From a virus, in IMG/VR virus record IMGVR_UViG_3300043470_001109, positions 1 through 28,324 of that record: a DNA stretch of 28,324 nucleotides; one strand, given 5' to 3'. The first letter of the stretch is position 1; every line of letters begins with the position of its first letter. This document shows, one piece after another, positions 1 to 8,461 of the stretch. The translations under genes and the position numbers were made by a program. A model generated the notes under the pieces. The model was not told where the DNA came from and made no database searches. It worked only from the letters and a program-made list of their open reading frames with translations.

Positions 1-936
1 GGGGCTAGCGTTGATCGTACAACCTATCAAACAAGGCAAGCAAATGGATTTGATGGAATACTTGCGCCAAAAAAGGATATGATTGTTCAAGTAACACTTA
101 CTAGGAATGAACTATTCCTATTGAAAGAAATGCTTCCCATTTGGCAAAGATATGCCGATGGGTTTGTGTTTATGGATGATTGTTCGACCGATGGAACTTA
201 TGAATTCTTGATGGAGAATGCTAGCAAGTATAACATTCTTTCAGTTCTCAAGACAGACAGATCCAATGATGAGTTGACTGTAGAATCAAATGTCAGACAA
301 AGACTTTTTGATGAAGCATATAAACATTCTGGTAAAATCATTTGTCTTGACACAGATGAATATCTTGATGGGCAAGTTACAAAGGAACAACTAAAGTCCA
401 TAATGCAAGACAATGTAGACACAATGTTCTATACTCATTGGATTCAGTACACAGACAAGAACCAAATCCGAGTTGATGGTAAGTGGGAAGTACATTGGGT
501 TGATAGAATTGCATCATATGGAACCCATATTCAGTTTAAGAACAAGCAAAATCACGCAGAGCATTTGCCACTTCCATCAACCCAAAAAAATATAAATTTG
601 CCTCATTTGTTTGTGGCACACCTACAATGGCTAGATAAGAAAACAGTCGCAGTCAAGCAGTACTATTGGAAGGTCTTTGATTATGTGAACCGAGTGAAAT
701 TCAATGCTGATGTGATCGACTACAAGGAGTACGATAGGTCTGTAAACGATTTTAATTGGAAATGTGTTTCTTTTGCATTCCCCTTGCGCGTGAGACAAAA
801 TATATACTCCGATCAAGATCCATCAAAAGACTACAAGTTTCAGTTTATCCAAGAGAGCGTAACTAAACACAACATCCCTAATCTGAACGATTGGGGAATG
901 AATATTCATAAATCTACATTACAGGGGAATGCATAA
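1..936 (+). CDS. Glycosyltransferase, GT-A/GT2-like (5' end outside window)
   Basis: The reading frame is open from the first base, so the gene almost certainly starts upstream and the ATG at 79 may be internal. From that ATG the protein begins with a Rossmann-like strand (MIVQVTLTRNE) followed by a long-stem segment and the D-D-x-S-T-D-G-T motif that marks GT2-type GT-A enzymes of the Glyco_tranf_2_4 group. A later D-T-D-E, in a hydrophobic-then-acidic context around residue 90, is the likely DXD metal and nucleotide-sugar site. It probably transfers a sugar from an NDP donor in the cytoplasm. It is the first visible gene of the 13-gene glycan run, and its end lies just before the start of the methyltransferase gene. 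Donor and acceptor cannot be inferred. No signal peptide or membrane span is visible. Confidence 0.82.
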   Translation, partial: GASVDRTTYQTRQANGFDGILAPKKDMIVQVTLTRNELFLLKEMLPIWQRYADGFVFMDDCSTDGTYEFLMENASKYNILSVLKTDRSNDELTVESNVRQRLFDEAYKHSGKIICLDTDEYLDGQVTKEQLKSIMQDNVDTMFYTHWIQYTDKNQIRVDGKWEVHWVDRIASYGTHIQFKNKQNHAEHLPLPSTQKNINLPHLFVAHLQWLDKKTVAVKQYYWKVFDYVNRVKFNADVIDYKEYDRSVNDFNWKCVSFAFPLRVRQNIYSDQDPSKDYKFQFIQESVTKHNIPNLNDWGMNIHKSTLQGNA

Positions 937-937
937 T

Positions 938-1468
938 ATGATTACAGAACAAACAAATTCCGAAAATCCATCATTACATTGGAAATACATTAATTGCAAA
1001 GGACGAATTTCATTAGATTTAGGATGTGGCAGATGGGAAACTGTCGAGTATCGGGATCCAAATTGGCCTACGACACCAGAGTATTTGATTCAACAGGGAG
1101 CCACCGAGGTACACGCATTTGATATAGATTCGGCAGAAATCGATTGGTATACCACTAATATTACCCCAAAGATGGCAGTATTTCCCGAATGTATGGCTGT
1201 ACATACAGTAGAAGACATCAGGAGCATAATGAAAAAGTACGCTCCCAAAGCAATTAAATGTGATATTGAAGGTGCAGAACAAGTATTTTTAGAACTATCT
1301 GATGAAGAATTTTGCTCTATTGATCATTATGCACTTGAAACCCATTCAACTGCACTATATGATGCATTTGTGCAGCGGTTTAATGACCTAAACTATGAAA
1401 TCATAGCAGTAATCGATCTAGTACACGCTCCTCCAATGAAAGCAATTTTTGCAGAAAAGAAGAGATGA
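938..1468 (+). CDS. FkbM-type SAM-dependent methyltransferase
   Basis: A short class I methyltransferase of 176 residues. SAM motif I is L-D-L-G-C-G near residue 30, and a later I-K-C-D-I-E-G-A-E segment is the acidic motif typical of the FkbM family, which O-methylates sugars and other small acceptors. The upstream ATG at 929 would sit one base after the Shine-Dalgarno AGGGG (923-927), which is too close; the ATG at 938 has a 10-base spacer and is preferred. The stop overlaps the next gene by ATGA, indicating translational coupling. Expected to methylate a sugar hydroxyl made or transferred by the neighbouring enzymes. The family assignment rests on motifs only, and the acceptor is unknown. 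Confidence 0.78.
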   Translation: MITEQTNSENPSLHWKYINCKGRISLDLGCGRWETVEYRDPNWPTTPEYLIQQGATEVHAFDIDSAEIDWYTTNITPKMAVFPECMAVHTVEDIRSIMKKYAPKAIKCDIEGAEQVFLELSDEEFCSIDHYALETHSTALYDAFVQRFNDLNYEIIAVIDLVHAPPMKAIFAEKKR

Positions 1469-2541
1469 AAAGTAAAGTATTTGACAATCTATTCGTCTTG
1501 GAATTGGCAAACAATCATTGGGGTTCTCTTGAACGAGGCAAGCAAATTGTCCGAGAATTTGCCAAGGTTGTTCGGGACAATAAAGTGAAGGCTGCAATCA
1601 AGTTGCAGTTCAGAGATATAGATTCATTTGTCCACAAGGACTTCCAAACCGATGGAAGTGGCGTTGATCTGTCTACTTTGTCAAAGCGCAGTAGATATAT
1701 TCAAAAGACATCCAAGACAAAATTGACCTATAATGAGATGAAAGAATTGGTTGGCTACATCAAGAAGCACAACTGTATTCCGATGTCTACTCCATTTGAC
1801 GAGAAGTCCGTTGACTGGTGTGTAGAGATGAATCTACCAATCATCAAAGTTGCAAGTTCCGATATCAATGATTGGATTCTACTCAACAAGATTGCAGATA
1901 CAAAGAAACCAGTTATCCTCTCTACTGGTGGCGCAAACGATAAGCAGATAGATGATGTCGTAACATTCTTTACTAATAGAAAAATATCCATCGCCATAAA
2001 CCATTGCGTGTCAAAATACCCTAGCGAAGATAATGAACTAGAGTTGGATCAAATTGATTACTTGAAAGAGAAGTATCCCGATCTAACAATTGGTTTATCT
2101 ACGCATGAGTACCATGATTGGCACTCATCTATGTACATTTCCTATGCAAAGGGTGTACGAACTTGGGAGCGTCATATTGACATTCCATATCCTCCCGACC
2201 ACGAACAAAAGGAAGTTTCCAAGTATTGTTCATTACCGTATCAAGTTGATGAGTGGTTCAAGACTTTTAATCGCGCAAAGATCATGTGTGGTACTTCTAC
2301 TACGATGAGAAGAGTGATAGATGATAAGGAGACCAATTATTTGGAGGCTCTATATCGTGGTTTATATCTCAAGGAAGACTTGAAGAAGGGTACTAAAATC
2401 ACGCTTGACCATCTCTATAGTGCAATTCCTTATCAAAGGGAGATTGGGCATATCACTTCTCGTCAGTATTTTGACGGCGACTTTATATTGATTCGAGATC
2501 TCAAGAAGGATTCTCCTCTAACCAAGAACGACATTTCATAA
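1465..2541 (+). CDS. NeuB-family synthase (nonulosonic/sialic acid synthase-like) with C-terminal SAF domain
   Basis: 358 residues, the usual NeuB length. The N-terminal TIM-barrel landmarks are present in order: the glutamate in LELANNH, the lysine in IKLQ, S-T-P-F-D, K-V-A-S-S-D, L-S-T-G-G, H-C-V-S-x-Y-P, G-L-S-T-H-E and an E-R-H near residue 240. The last 65 or so residues form an SAF/antifreeze-like domain (YLKEDLKKGTKIT) that in NeuB closes over the partner subunit's active site. Family enzymes condense phosphoenolpyruvate with an N-acyl-hexosamine to give a nine-carbon acidic sugar. No CMP-sugar synthetase (NeuA) or hexosamine 2-epimerase (NeuC) is visible here; they may lie upstream. 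The substrate may differ from N-acetylmannosamine. It starts with an ATGA overlap, and the next gene begins 1 base after its stop. Confidence 0.85.
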   Translation: MKSKVFDNLFVLELANNHWGSLERGKQIVREFAKVVRDNKVKAAIKLQFRDIDSFVHKDFQTDGSGVDLSTLSKRSRYIQKTSKTKLTYNEMKELVGYIKKHNCIPMSTPFDEKSVDWCVEMNLPIIKVASSDINDWILLNKIADTKKPVILSTGGANDKQIDDVVTFFTNRKISIAINHCVSKYPSEDNELELDQIDYLKEKYPDLTIGLSTHEYHDWHSSMYISYAKGVRTWERHIDIPYPPDHEQKEVSKYCSLPYQVDEWFKTFNRAKIMCGTSTTMRRVIDDKETNYLEALYRGLYLKEDLKKGTKITLDHLYSAIPYQREIGHITSRQYFDGDFILIRDLKKDSPLTKNDIS

Positions 2542-2542
2542 T

Positions 2543-4279
2543 ATGAAGGTTGCTGATATTGTCATCAAGTTCCTAGAAAATAAGGGAATAGACACCACTT
2601 TTACCGTATCGGGTGGTGGATGTATTCATCTTATCGATGCGTTGCGGCGATCCAAAATGCAGGTTGTGTGTCCTCACCATGAGCAATCCGCTTTGATGGC
2701 AAGCGAAGGATACTATCGACAAGCAAATCGAATGGCTGCAAGTGTGGTAACTACAGGTCCGGGTGGTACAAATGCCATAACAGGATTATTGGGACTATGG
2801 TTAGATAGCATCCCGTCTATTATTATTTCAGGGCAAGTTCCTCGCAGCCAATTGTCGGCGGGAACTGGATGTAGGCAAATAGGCGATCAGGAATTTGACA
2901 TTGTTGGCATTGTGAAGTCAATGACAAAGTATGCTGTGATGGTTAACGATCCACTAGACATACTTTCCGAACTTGAAAAGGCATATCGGATTGCATTAGA
3001 AGGAAGACCTGGTCCGGTTTGGATCGACATTCCTTTGGATGTACAAGGTGCAAATATTAATCCTGATGAATGTCATATCTCAACCTACGATTTGCCTTCA
3101 TCAACTATCAACAGAGAACAAGTCGAACAACTTGTTTCTTTGTTGCAGTCCTCAAGTAAGCCCTTGATTATTGCTGGCAATGGGGTGCGATTGTCAGGTT
3201 GTTATGACAAACTCAATTCATTCTTAACTGCAACCGGTATACCTGTGGTTACTGGCCCGCATTCGGGTGTTGATGTAGTTGACAACACTCTTCCAAACTA
3301 CTGTGGAAGAATCGGCATTCTTGGTCAGATGACATCAAATCAAATTGTCCAAGAAGCAGATCTGTTGATTGGATTGGGAACACGATTGCCTGTTAAGATG
3401 ACGGGCTATAATGTAGCAGAGTTTTCACCGCTTTCTAAAAAAGTTATTGTTGACATAGATCCAAATGAAATAAACAAGCATAAGTTTAAGATTGATCTTC
3501 CTATAGTCGGAAATTTATCGAATTTGTTTGATCTCTTTGATGGTAGTAACTTGACTTTGAACATTTCGGAATGGCAGAGTCATGTATTGGAACTACGGAA
3601 GCAACAGAGATATTTCTATCCCAAGCATGAGGGGTTGAAAGAGTACGCTAGTTTATACTATCTAATGAACAAGGCACCAAAAATCTTTGGATCAACTCCC
3701 ATAGTCACAAGCAATGGAACCGCCCATGTAGTCACTTTGCAGACATATTGCCTCAATAAAGGACAAAGACTCTTCACAAATGTAGGGTGTGCCAGCATGG
3801 GTTATGGGTTACCCGCTGCAATAGGTGCTTGTATGGCTAACAAAAAGCAGCCAGTAATCTGTGTAGAGGGGGATGGGAGTTTAATGATGAATCTCCAAGA
3901 ATTGGAAACAGTTGTTGGATATAATCTTCCTTTGAAGATATTGGTTGTGAACAACGATGGTTATCTATCCATAAAACTTACACAGGAATCGTTCTTCAAT
4001 GGGGCTGAATTTGCAAGTAGCAAAACAACCGGAGTTACAATTCCTTGTTATGAAAAGGTAGCAACTGCTTTTGGACTACCATATATGAGTATTCGGTCTA
4101 ATGATGAAATTGAAAAAGTTCTATTAGGCATGATGGAAATGGACGGCCCTTGTTTTGTGGAGGTTTTCACGCATCCCAAAGAGAGACACGAACCAAAGGT
4201 AGTTCACAAGGGTATAGACAAGGATGGAAAAATTATTCCCGGCACCTTGACAGATATGTACATTTCTGATACCTTCTAA
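2543..4279 (+). CDS. Thiamin-diphosphate-dependent enzyme, acetolactate synthase-like
   Basis: 578 residues with the three-domain layout of the acetolactate synthase/benzoylformate decarboxylase superfamily. The ThDP-activating glutamate is E47 (in H-H-E-Q-S), followed by the T-T-G-P-G-G-T-N segment. A central domain follows (about 190-350). The cofactor motif G443-D-G-S446 through N470-N471 matches GDG-X(24-27)-NN. Acetolactate synthases join two 2-oxo acids, but paralogues in polysaccharide clusters and inositol catabolism (IolD-like) act on sugar-like or cyclitol substrates. Lying between a NeuB-like and a cyclase-like gene, and far from any branched-chain amino acid genes, this copy is more likely a glycan-pathway enzyme than an isoleucine/valine one. 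The exact reaction is unknown. Confidence 0.82.
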   Translation: MKVADIVIKFLENKGIDTTFTVSGGGCIHLIDALRRSKMQVVCPHHEQSALMASEGYYRQANRMAASVVTTGPGGTNAITGLLGLWLDSIPSIIISGQVPRSQLSAGTGCRQIGDQEFDIVGIVKSMTKYAVMVNDPLDILSELEKAYRIALEGRPGPVWIDIPLDVQGANINPDECHISTYDLPSSTINREQVEQLVSLLQSSSKPLIIAGNGVRLSGCYDKLNSFLTATGIPVVTGPHSGVDVVDNTLPNYCGRIGILGQMTSNQIVQEADLLIGLGTRLPVKMTGYNVAEFSPLSKKVIVDIDPNEINKHKFKIDLPIVGNLSNLFDLFDGSNLTLNISEWQSHVLELRKQQRYFYPKHEGLKEYASLYYLMNKAPKIFGSTPIVTSNGTAHVVTLQTYCLNKGQRLFTNVGCASMGYGLPAAIGACMANKKQPVICVEGDGSLMMNLQELETVVGYNLPLKILVVNNDGYLSIKLTQESFFNGAEFASSKTTGVTIPCYEKVATAFGLPYMSIRSNDEIEKVLLGMMEMDGPCFVEVFTHPKERHEPKVVHKGIDKDGKIIPGTLTDMYISDTF

Positions 4280-4295
4280 CTCATTGGGAGGTTTT

Positions 4296-4928
4296 ATGCG
4301 AGTATTTTTGACAGGTGGAAAAGGTGGAATAGGAACAGTAATACGCACAGCATTTGAGCGTAATGGAATGGAAGTAATTGCTCCCTCTTCGACAGAACTA
4401 GATTTAGGAAACAATTTTGATTGTTCATTATATCCAGAGGTAAATGGGCTTGTTCATTGTGCTGGTATCAATCTACTATCAAAGCATGACGAGATGGATC
4501 TTGATTCATTCTCTCGCCTATTTGCAATAAACACCATGAGTTTTGTATCGCTTTGCTCTAAACTGCGATTTGCCCCGCGTAGCAGCATAGTTGCTATTGG
4601 ATCTCTGTACGCAACAGAAACAAAAGAAGAACGCATTCAGTATGCCATGTCCAAACACGCTCTATATGCAGCAGTAAAGACAATAGCCTTGGAAAAAGCA
4701 AAGCAGCAGATCAAGGTAAACATGGTGTCTCCTGGATTTGTTGATACTCCTATGACAAGAAAGAACAACACAGAGGATAGGATTCGTTATCTTAACTCTA
4801 CTATCCCGTTGGGATTGGTAGATGCAGACCAGATTGCGTCTTTGTGCGTATACTTGCTGTCCATCAACACAGCAATTACGGGTCAAAACCTAATAGTTGA
4901 TGGTGGCTATTCGCTAAAGGGAGCATGA
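4296..4928 (+). CDS. Short-chain dehydrogenase/reductase (SDR)
   Basis: A classical SDR of 210 residues. The glycine-rich cofactor motif is TGGKGGIG at the N terminus, H-C-A-G replaces the usual N-N-A-G near residue 54, the catalytic tyrosine and lysine are in Y-A-M-S-K with an upstream serine in A-I-G-S, and the S-P-G-F-V-D-T-P segment follows the active site. The start was chosen at ATG 4296 because GGGAGG (4286-4291) sits 4 bases upstream; the TTG at 4284 lies before that ribosome site. It probably reduces or oxidises a sugar or cyclitol carbonyl with NAD(P)H. It lies directly between the ThDP enzyme and the cyclase-like gene and ends 1 base before the next start, which suggests the three act in sequence. 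Confidence 0.83.
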   Translation: MRVFLTGGKGGIGTVIRTAFERNGMEVIAPSSTELDLGNNFDCSLYPEVNGLVHCAGINLLSKHDEMDLDSFSRLFAINTMSFVSLCSKLRFAPRSSIVAIGSLYATETKEERIQYAMSKHALYAAVKTIALEKAKQQIKVNMVSPGFVDTPMTRKNNTEDRIRYLNSTIPLGLVDADQIASLCVYLLSINTAITGQNLIVDGGYSLKGA

Positions 4929-4929
4929 C

Positions 4930-5955
4930 ATGACTAATACATTTGTTATTGATGGAACAACATTTGCATTAGAAACCGAGCGTTCAAATGAACTGACAAT
5001 CCGTTCTCATCCTACGGATTACAAAGTAGTGTTTGAGCCGTTTGAAAACAAGTTCACCAATAACCAAGTTGTTTTAGTTGACAAGCGCGTAAGGGAACTC
5101 TATGGCATCTCTCATCACAAGTTGATAGAGGTGGAAGCCATTGAAGAAAACAAGAATATAGACACGGTTCTGCGTGTATGTGAACAGTTGTTGCAGTATG
5201 AGTTTGATAGAGGTCAAACTTTGATTGTCATCGGTGGTGGTATTGTGCAGGACATAGGAGCATATACCGCAAAGACATTCAAGAGAGGTATTGAATGGGT
5301 ATATGTACCTACTACCTTGCTTTCTCAATCCGACAGTTGTATTGGTGGAAAGACGGCATTGAATTTCAAGAACTATAAGAATCAGTTGGCTCTCTTCTCC
5401 GCACCAAAGAAAGTCGTGATTGATGTCTCTTTCTTAAAAACTCTGTCGGAACGCGATATGATTTCTGGCTATGGCGAAATCGCTAAGTTGTTTATTACCG
5501 GCGGCAGTTACTACATCAATAACTTTGATGCGTTTGATATTGAAACTACCATATACCACTCACTTTCAATCAAGAAAGCCATAGTCGAAGTGGATGAGTT
5601 TGAAATCCGAGAGAGGAAATCTCTGAACTATGGGCATTCGTTTGGTCACGCAATTGAGTCTGTGATGAACTATGAGATCCCTCACGGAGAAGCCGTGTTG
5701 CTAGGAATAGAGTTGATCAATCGCCTATTCACAAACTCCTCGCTGATAACGGATGTGGTTGAGAGGTTTACTTCTTTAAAACGATTAAAGAGGATTGATA
5801 TTGATGCCTTGATTCGCGCCTTGAAGACCGATAAAAAGATCTCAAATGGGATGATCACATTTGTAGTGACTCCATCTGTAGGCGAAACGGTGTTTGTTAG
5901 AAGTGCAATAAATGATGATGTCAAGGATAGAGTAAATGCGATACTTGCTGATTGA
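4930..5955 (+). CDS. Sugar-phosphate cyclase, 3-dehydroquinate synthase family
   Basis: 341 residues aligning by eye to the dehydroquinate synthase fold. The NAD-binding G-G-G-I-V-Q-D-I-G run is followed by P-T-T-L-L-S-Q-S-D-S and the G-G-K-T-A-x-N loop. The metal ligands would be E183 (in GEIAK), H236 (in GHSFGH) and H252 (in PHGEA). Family members turn a C7 sugar phosphate into a carbocycle: dehydroquinate, or valiolone/2-deoxy-inosose-type products. No other shikimate genes are present and the neighbours are glycan genes, so a cyclitol-forming role is as plausible as dehydroquinate synthesis. The arginine before the LNYGH segment is retained as in true dehydroquinate synthases, so motifs alone do not settle the substrate. 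Ribosome site AAGGGA lies upstream; the gene overlaps the kinase gene by 20 bases. Confidence 0.83.
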   Translation: MTNTFVIDGTTFALETERSNELTIRSHPTDYKVVFEPFENKFTNNQVVLVDKRVRELYGISHHKLIEVEAIEENKNIDTVLRVCEQLLQYEFDRGQTLIVIGGGIVQDIGAYTAKTFKRGIEWVYVPTTLLSQSDSCIGGKTALNFKNYKNQLALFSAPKKVVIDVSFLKTLSERDMISGYGEIAKLFITGGSYYINNFDAFDIETTIYHSLSIKKAIVEVDEFEIRERKSLNYGHSFGHAIESVMNYEIPHGEAVLLGIELINRLFTNSSLITDVVERFTSLKRLKRIDIDALIRALKTDKKISNGMITFVVTPSVGETVFVRSAINDDVKDRVNAILAD

Positions 5956-6883
5956 TTTTGGAGCATCGTTTATAAAGACGATGATCTATGACAGTTCTGA
6001 TGATAAGCATGGAAACATGGTATCTACGGTATCTCCATTTCAGGGAAGCAATATCATTTCCAAGTGTGATTTGTTTCGGATTCTTGAAGAGATTGTTGAA
6101 CAGCATCTTCCTGTCGAAGCAATCGTGGTGTGCAGTATTCTTGGGGGAGGATGGATTGGCGACACATACTATTCTTGGAAATCCATCGTTGCTGCTCCAA
6201 AGAAGTATTGTCTGATAGGCGGATTATTTGCAGATGAACCAACCTATCATCTGCATTGTCATCATGGGGGTGATGTTGATAGACTTCTACCTATTGGTTT
6301 TGTGAAGGGGGTGGTGGTTTATAGTCCTCTTGGTGATACAAACTGCGTAGTTGAATCATTGGATCTACAGGAAGATGAGTATGTAATTAACATTGGTACT
6401 GGGTCACAAGTAATACACAGAACCGAATCGGGCATCAATATTGTTAAATTTTTTCCCGCAGGAAGAGCCTTTCTAGTGTTTGAAAAATTCTTTGCTGCAT
6501 TTGGTGTTGATTTCTTTGAGCAGTTGGATAGAATCACAGAACAGCAAGTCTACGATAGCAATCTGACTGTGGATCTGAATGTGTTTCCGCAAGCCAAAGA
6601 CTTTTTAGGTGGCGGCTCCATTCAAGGTATTCTTGAAGAAGGATTCACGCTTACAAATCTATTGGGATCTATTCTTCGGTGTTTTGTATTGCAGTATGCA
6701 TCTCATCTGATTTTGCCAACAAAGACCAAGATTCGTTTGGTTGGAGGTATACCAAATAAACTTCCAATTTTGAAACAACTTTTTTCGCACTACTATACGG
6801 GTAAATTAATTATGATCAGTAATTCCACCGTATCAAATACTCATGTGGGCATGATCAAACTAATTGGGAGATATTTGCCATGA
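5936..6883 (+). CDS. FGGY-like carbohydrate kinase (actin-like ATPase fold)
   Basis: 315 residues, shorter than the roughly 500 usual for FGGY kinases. The phosphate-1 motif is LIDFGASFIKTMIYD at the N terminus, the phosphate-2 motif is N-I-G-T-G-S-Q near residue 152, and an adenosine-type glycine motif V-G-G-I-P-N-K lies near residue 272. This is the ASKHA arrangement of sugar kinases. The start ATG has AAGGA (5923-5927) 8 bases upstream and overlaps the cyclase gene. A plausible role is phosphorylating a free sugar or cyclitol, for example making a sedulose-type C7 phosphate for the neighbouring cyclase, but this is inference. Compression of the second lobe makes the fine family uncertain; a ROK or BadF-type enzyme is the main alternative. 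Confidence 0.68.
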   Translation: MRYLLIDFGASFIKTMIYDSSDDKHGNMVSTVSPFQGSNIISKCDLFRILEEIVEQHLPVEAIVVCSILGGGWIGDTYYSWKSIVAAPKKYCLIGGLFADEPTYHLHCHHGGDVDRLLPIGFVKGVVVYSPLGDTNCVVESLDLQEDEYVINIGTGSQVIHRTESGINIVKFFPAGRAFLVFEKFFAAFGVDFFEQLDRITEQQVYDSNLTVDLNVFPQAKDFLGGGSIQGILEEGFTLTNLLGSILRCFVLQYASHLILPTKTKIRLVGGIPNKLPILKQLFSHYYTGKLIMISNSTVSNTHVGMIKLIGRYLP

Positions 6884-7665
6884 AGGTATTAATTACAGGT
6901 GGTAATGGTTACATTGCTTCAAGTCTAAACCGAGGGTTGAATTCATCACACGACATTACCAATATCACTAGATTGAATTTTGATCTTACTGATTCAGTAG
7001 AAGTCAAAAAGTGGTTTCAAGGTAAATGGTTTGATGTGGTTATTCATACGGCAATAGTAGGAGGAAGCCGTCTACAGACAGAGGATGAACGAGTGATAAG
7101 ACAGAACCTTCTGATGCACTACAACTTATTGGCTAACAGAAATAGTTTTGGAAGATTTATAACCTTTGGTTCCGGTGCCGAAACATTTGCTCCCGATACT
7201 CCATATGGTATAAGTAAACGAATTATTGCGGACTCTATACAGGCAACAGCCAACTGGTACAACTTACGCATATTTGCGGTGTTTGATGAAAACGAATTGA
7301 ATACCCGTTTCATTAAGGGAAACTTAATACGGTATTTGAGAAAGGAGCCAATGCTGATACATTCAAATAGATTGATGGATTTCTTCTATATGAAAGACTT
7401 GGTTTCTTTGGTTGATCACTATCTTATGACAGATAGCCCCTCTAAAGAAGTAAATTGCTCATATGCCGACAAATATACCCTCACTAATATCGCGGCTATG
7501 ATCAATGAGTTAGGAACACATAAAGTTCCAATTATAGTAGAAGAAGTTGGAAAGTTGGGAGTTTATTGTGGGGATGGCGAATCTCTACCAATAAATACCA
7601 TAGGATTACGAACAGGCATCCGCGAAACATACAAGGCTTTGTTAAAAGAAGAGCATACATTATGA
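6880..7665 (+). CDS. NAD-dependent epimerase/dehydratase (extended SDR), short form
   Basis: 261 residues. The N-terminal cofactor motif is TGGNGYIA; the active-site Y-x-x-x-K is Y-G-I-S-K near residue 108, preceded by F-G-S-G-A-E in place of the usual S-S-x-x-V-Y. Family members act on NDP-sugars as 4-epimerases, 4,6-dehydratases or reductases. It is shorter than typical UDP-glucose 4-epimerases (about 330), having lost part of the substrate domain, which suggests a reductase or epimerase on a particular nucleotide sugar. It is joined to the kinase gene and the following glycosyltransferase gene by ATGA overlaps at both ends. Confidence 0.78.
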   Translation: MKVLITGGNGYIASSLNRGLNSSHDITNITRLNFDLTDSVEVKKWFQGKWFDVVIHTAIVGGSRLQTEDERVIRQNLLMHYNLLANRNSFGRFITFGSGAETFAPDTPYGISKRIIADSIQATANWYNLRIFAVFDENELNTRFIKGNLIRYLRKEPMLIHSNRLMDFFYMKDLVSLVDHYLMTDSPSKEVNCSYADKYTLTNIAAMINELGTHKVPIIVEEVGKLGVYCGDGESLPINTIGLRTGIRETYKALLKEEHTL

Positions 7666-8453
7666 AGATTCCCTCATATAGCATTACCATCCAAACTTAT
7701 GTCCATCGGTTTGAACCATACTTCAAACCCCTCTTGGCAAGAGTACACAAACAAAGACCTAATGTAGAGAAGGTTGTTTTTGTCAACGGACAGCACAAAG
7801 AAAAGTTTGACGAAAACTATCGTAGAGAGATGCTTCAGTACGCATCGTATTTTTCGAATACCTTTCTGTTGATGTCTCCCATCGTGCGTGGGTGTGCGTT
7901 CATGTGGAACAACTCAATCAACTATACAAGTGGGGAATATGTGCTTGTATTAAGCGATGATGTAATTGTTCTTGATGGATTTTTTGATGATTTTGAAAAT
8001 ATGTTGGCACACAATCACCAATTAGGTGACGAATCATTTAGAATCAATACTCATTGGGGACATTTTTGTATGTATCGAAAAGACCTTATAGATGTAGAAA
8101 AAATTGGATTTTTTGATGAGAGGCTTGTTGGATTCGGAGAAGAAGATTATGATTGGATGTGGAGATATCAAAATCTTCACAATAAACATATGCGTAATTA
8201 TGGCACCAATAAGATGCCATACAATACTGATGATGCGTGTCTTCCTGGTAAAAATACAAGAACCCACAGCAATAGTAAGTATAGTGCATTCAATCGTGAG
8301 TTTATGGAAAGCAAGATGGAACCTGATCCAACTGGTACAAATGATGGGTGTGGAATTTCTAGAGGGTTTGCACAAAAAACAATACCAGGAATGGAGACAC
8401 CTAATTTCTATCCTGGCGAAACTTGGTATAGAAGCAACATACAGAAACTTTGA
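7662..8453 (+). CDS. Glycosyltransferase, GT-A-like
   Basis: 263 residues counted from ATG 7662, which overlaps the previous stop as ATGA; an in-frame extension upstream lies wholly inside the preceding gene and is rejected. A strand with S-D-D-V near residue 105 gives the DXD metal site, and G-F-G-E-E-D-Y-D near residue 160 resembles the acidic 'ED' motif of GT2-like enzymes that holds the catalytic base. The N terminus (ITIQTYVHRFE) is a typical GT-A first strand. The C-terminal 60 residues are asparagine- and glycine-rich and do not look like membrane segments, so the enzyme is probably cytoplasmic. Donor and acceptor are unknown. Together with the gene at the left edge, the cluster encodes at least two different transferases. 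Confidence 0.72.
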   Translation: MKIPSYSITIQTYVHRFEPYFKPLLARVHKQRPNVEKVVFVNGQHKEKFDENYRREMLQYASYFSNTFLLMSPIVRGCAFMWNNSINYTSGEYVLVLSDDVIVLDGFFDDFENMLAHNHQLGDESFRINTHWGHFCMYRKDLIDVEKIGFFDERLVGFGEEDYDWMWRYQNLHNKHMRNYGTNKMPYNTDDACLPGKNTRTHSNSKYSAFNREFMESKMEPDPTGTNDGCGISRGFAQKTIPGMETPNFYPGETWYRSNIQKL

Positions 8454-8461
8454 AAACTGTT

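Noticed and set aside
7592-7600. ATAAATACC as a late promoter
   Set aside because: It lies within the epimerase gene; the next start at 7662 is already explained by ATGA coupling.
7566-7661. Upstream extension of the glycosyltransferase frame
   Set aside because: It reads through the preceding epimerase in another frame; ATG 7662 overlaps that stop as ATGA and begins the GT-A fold.
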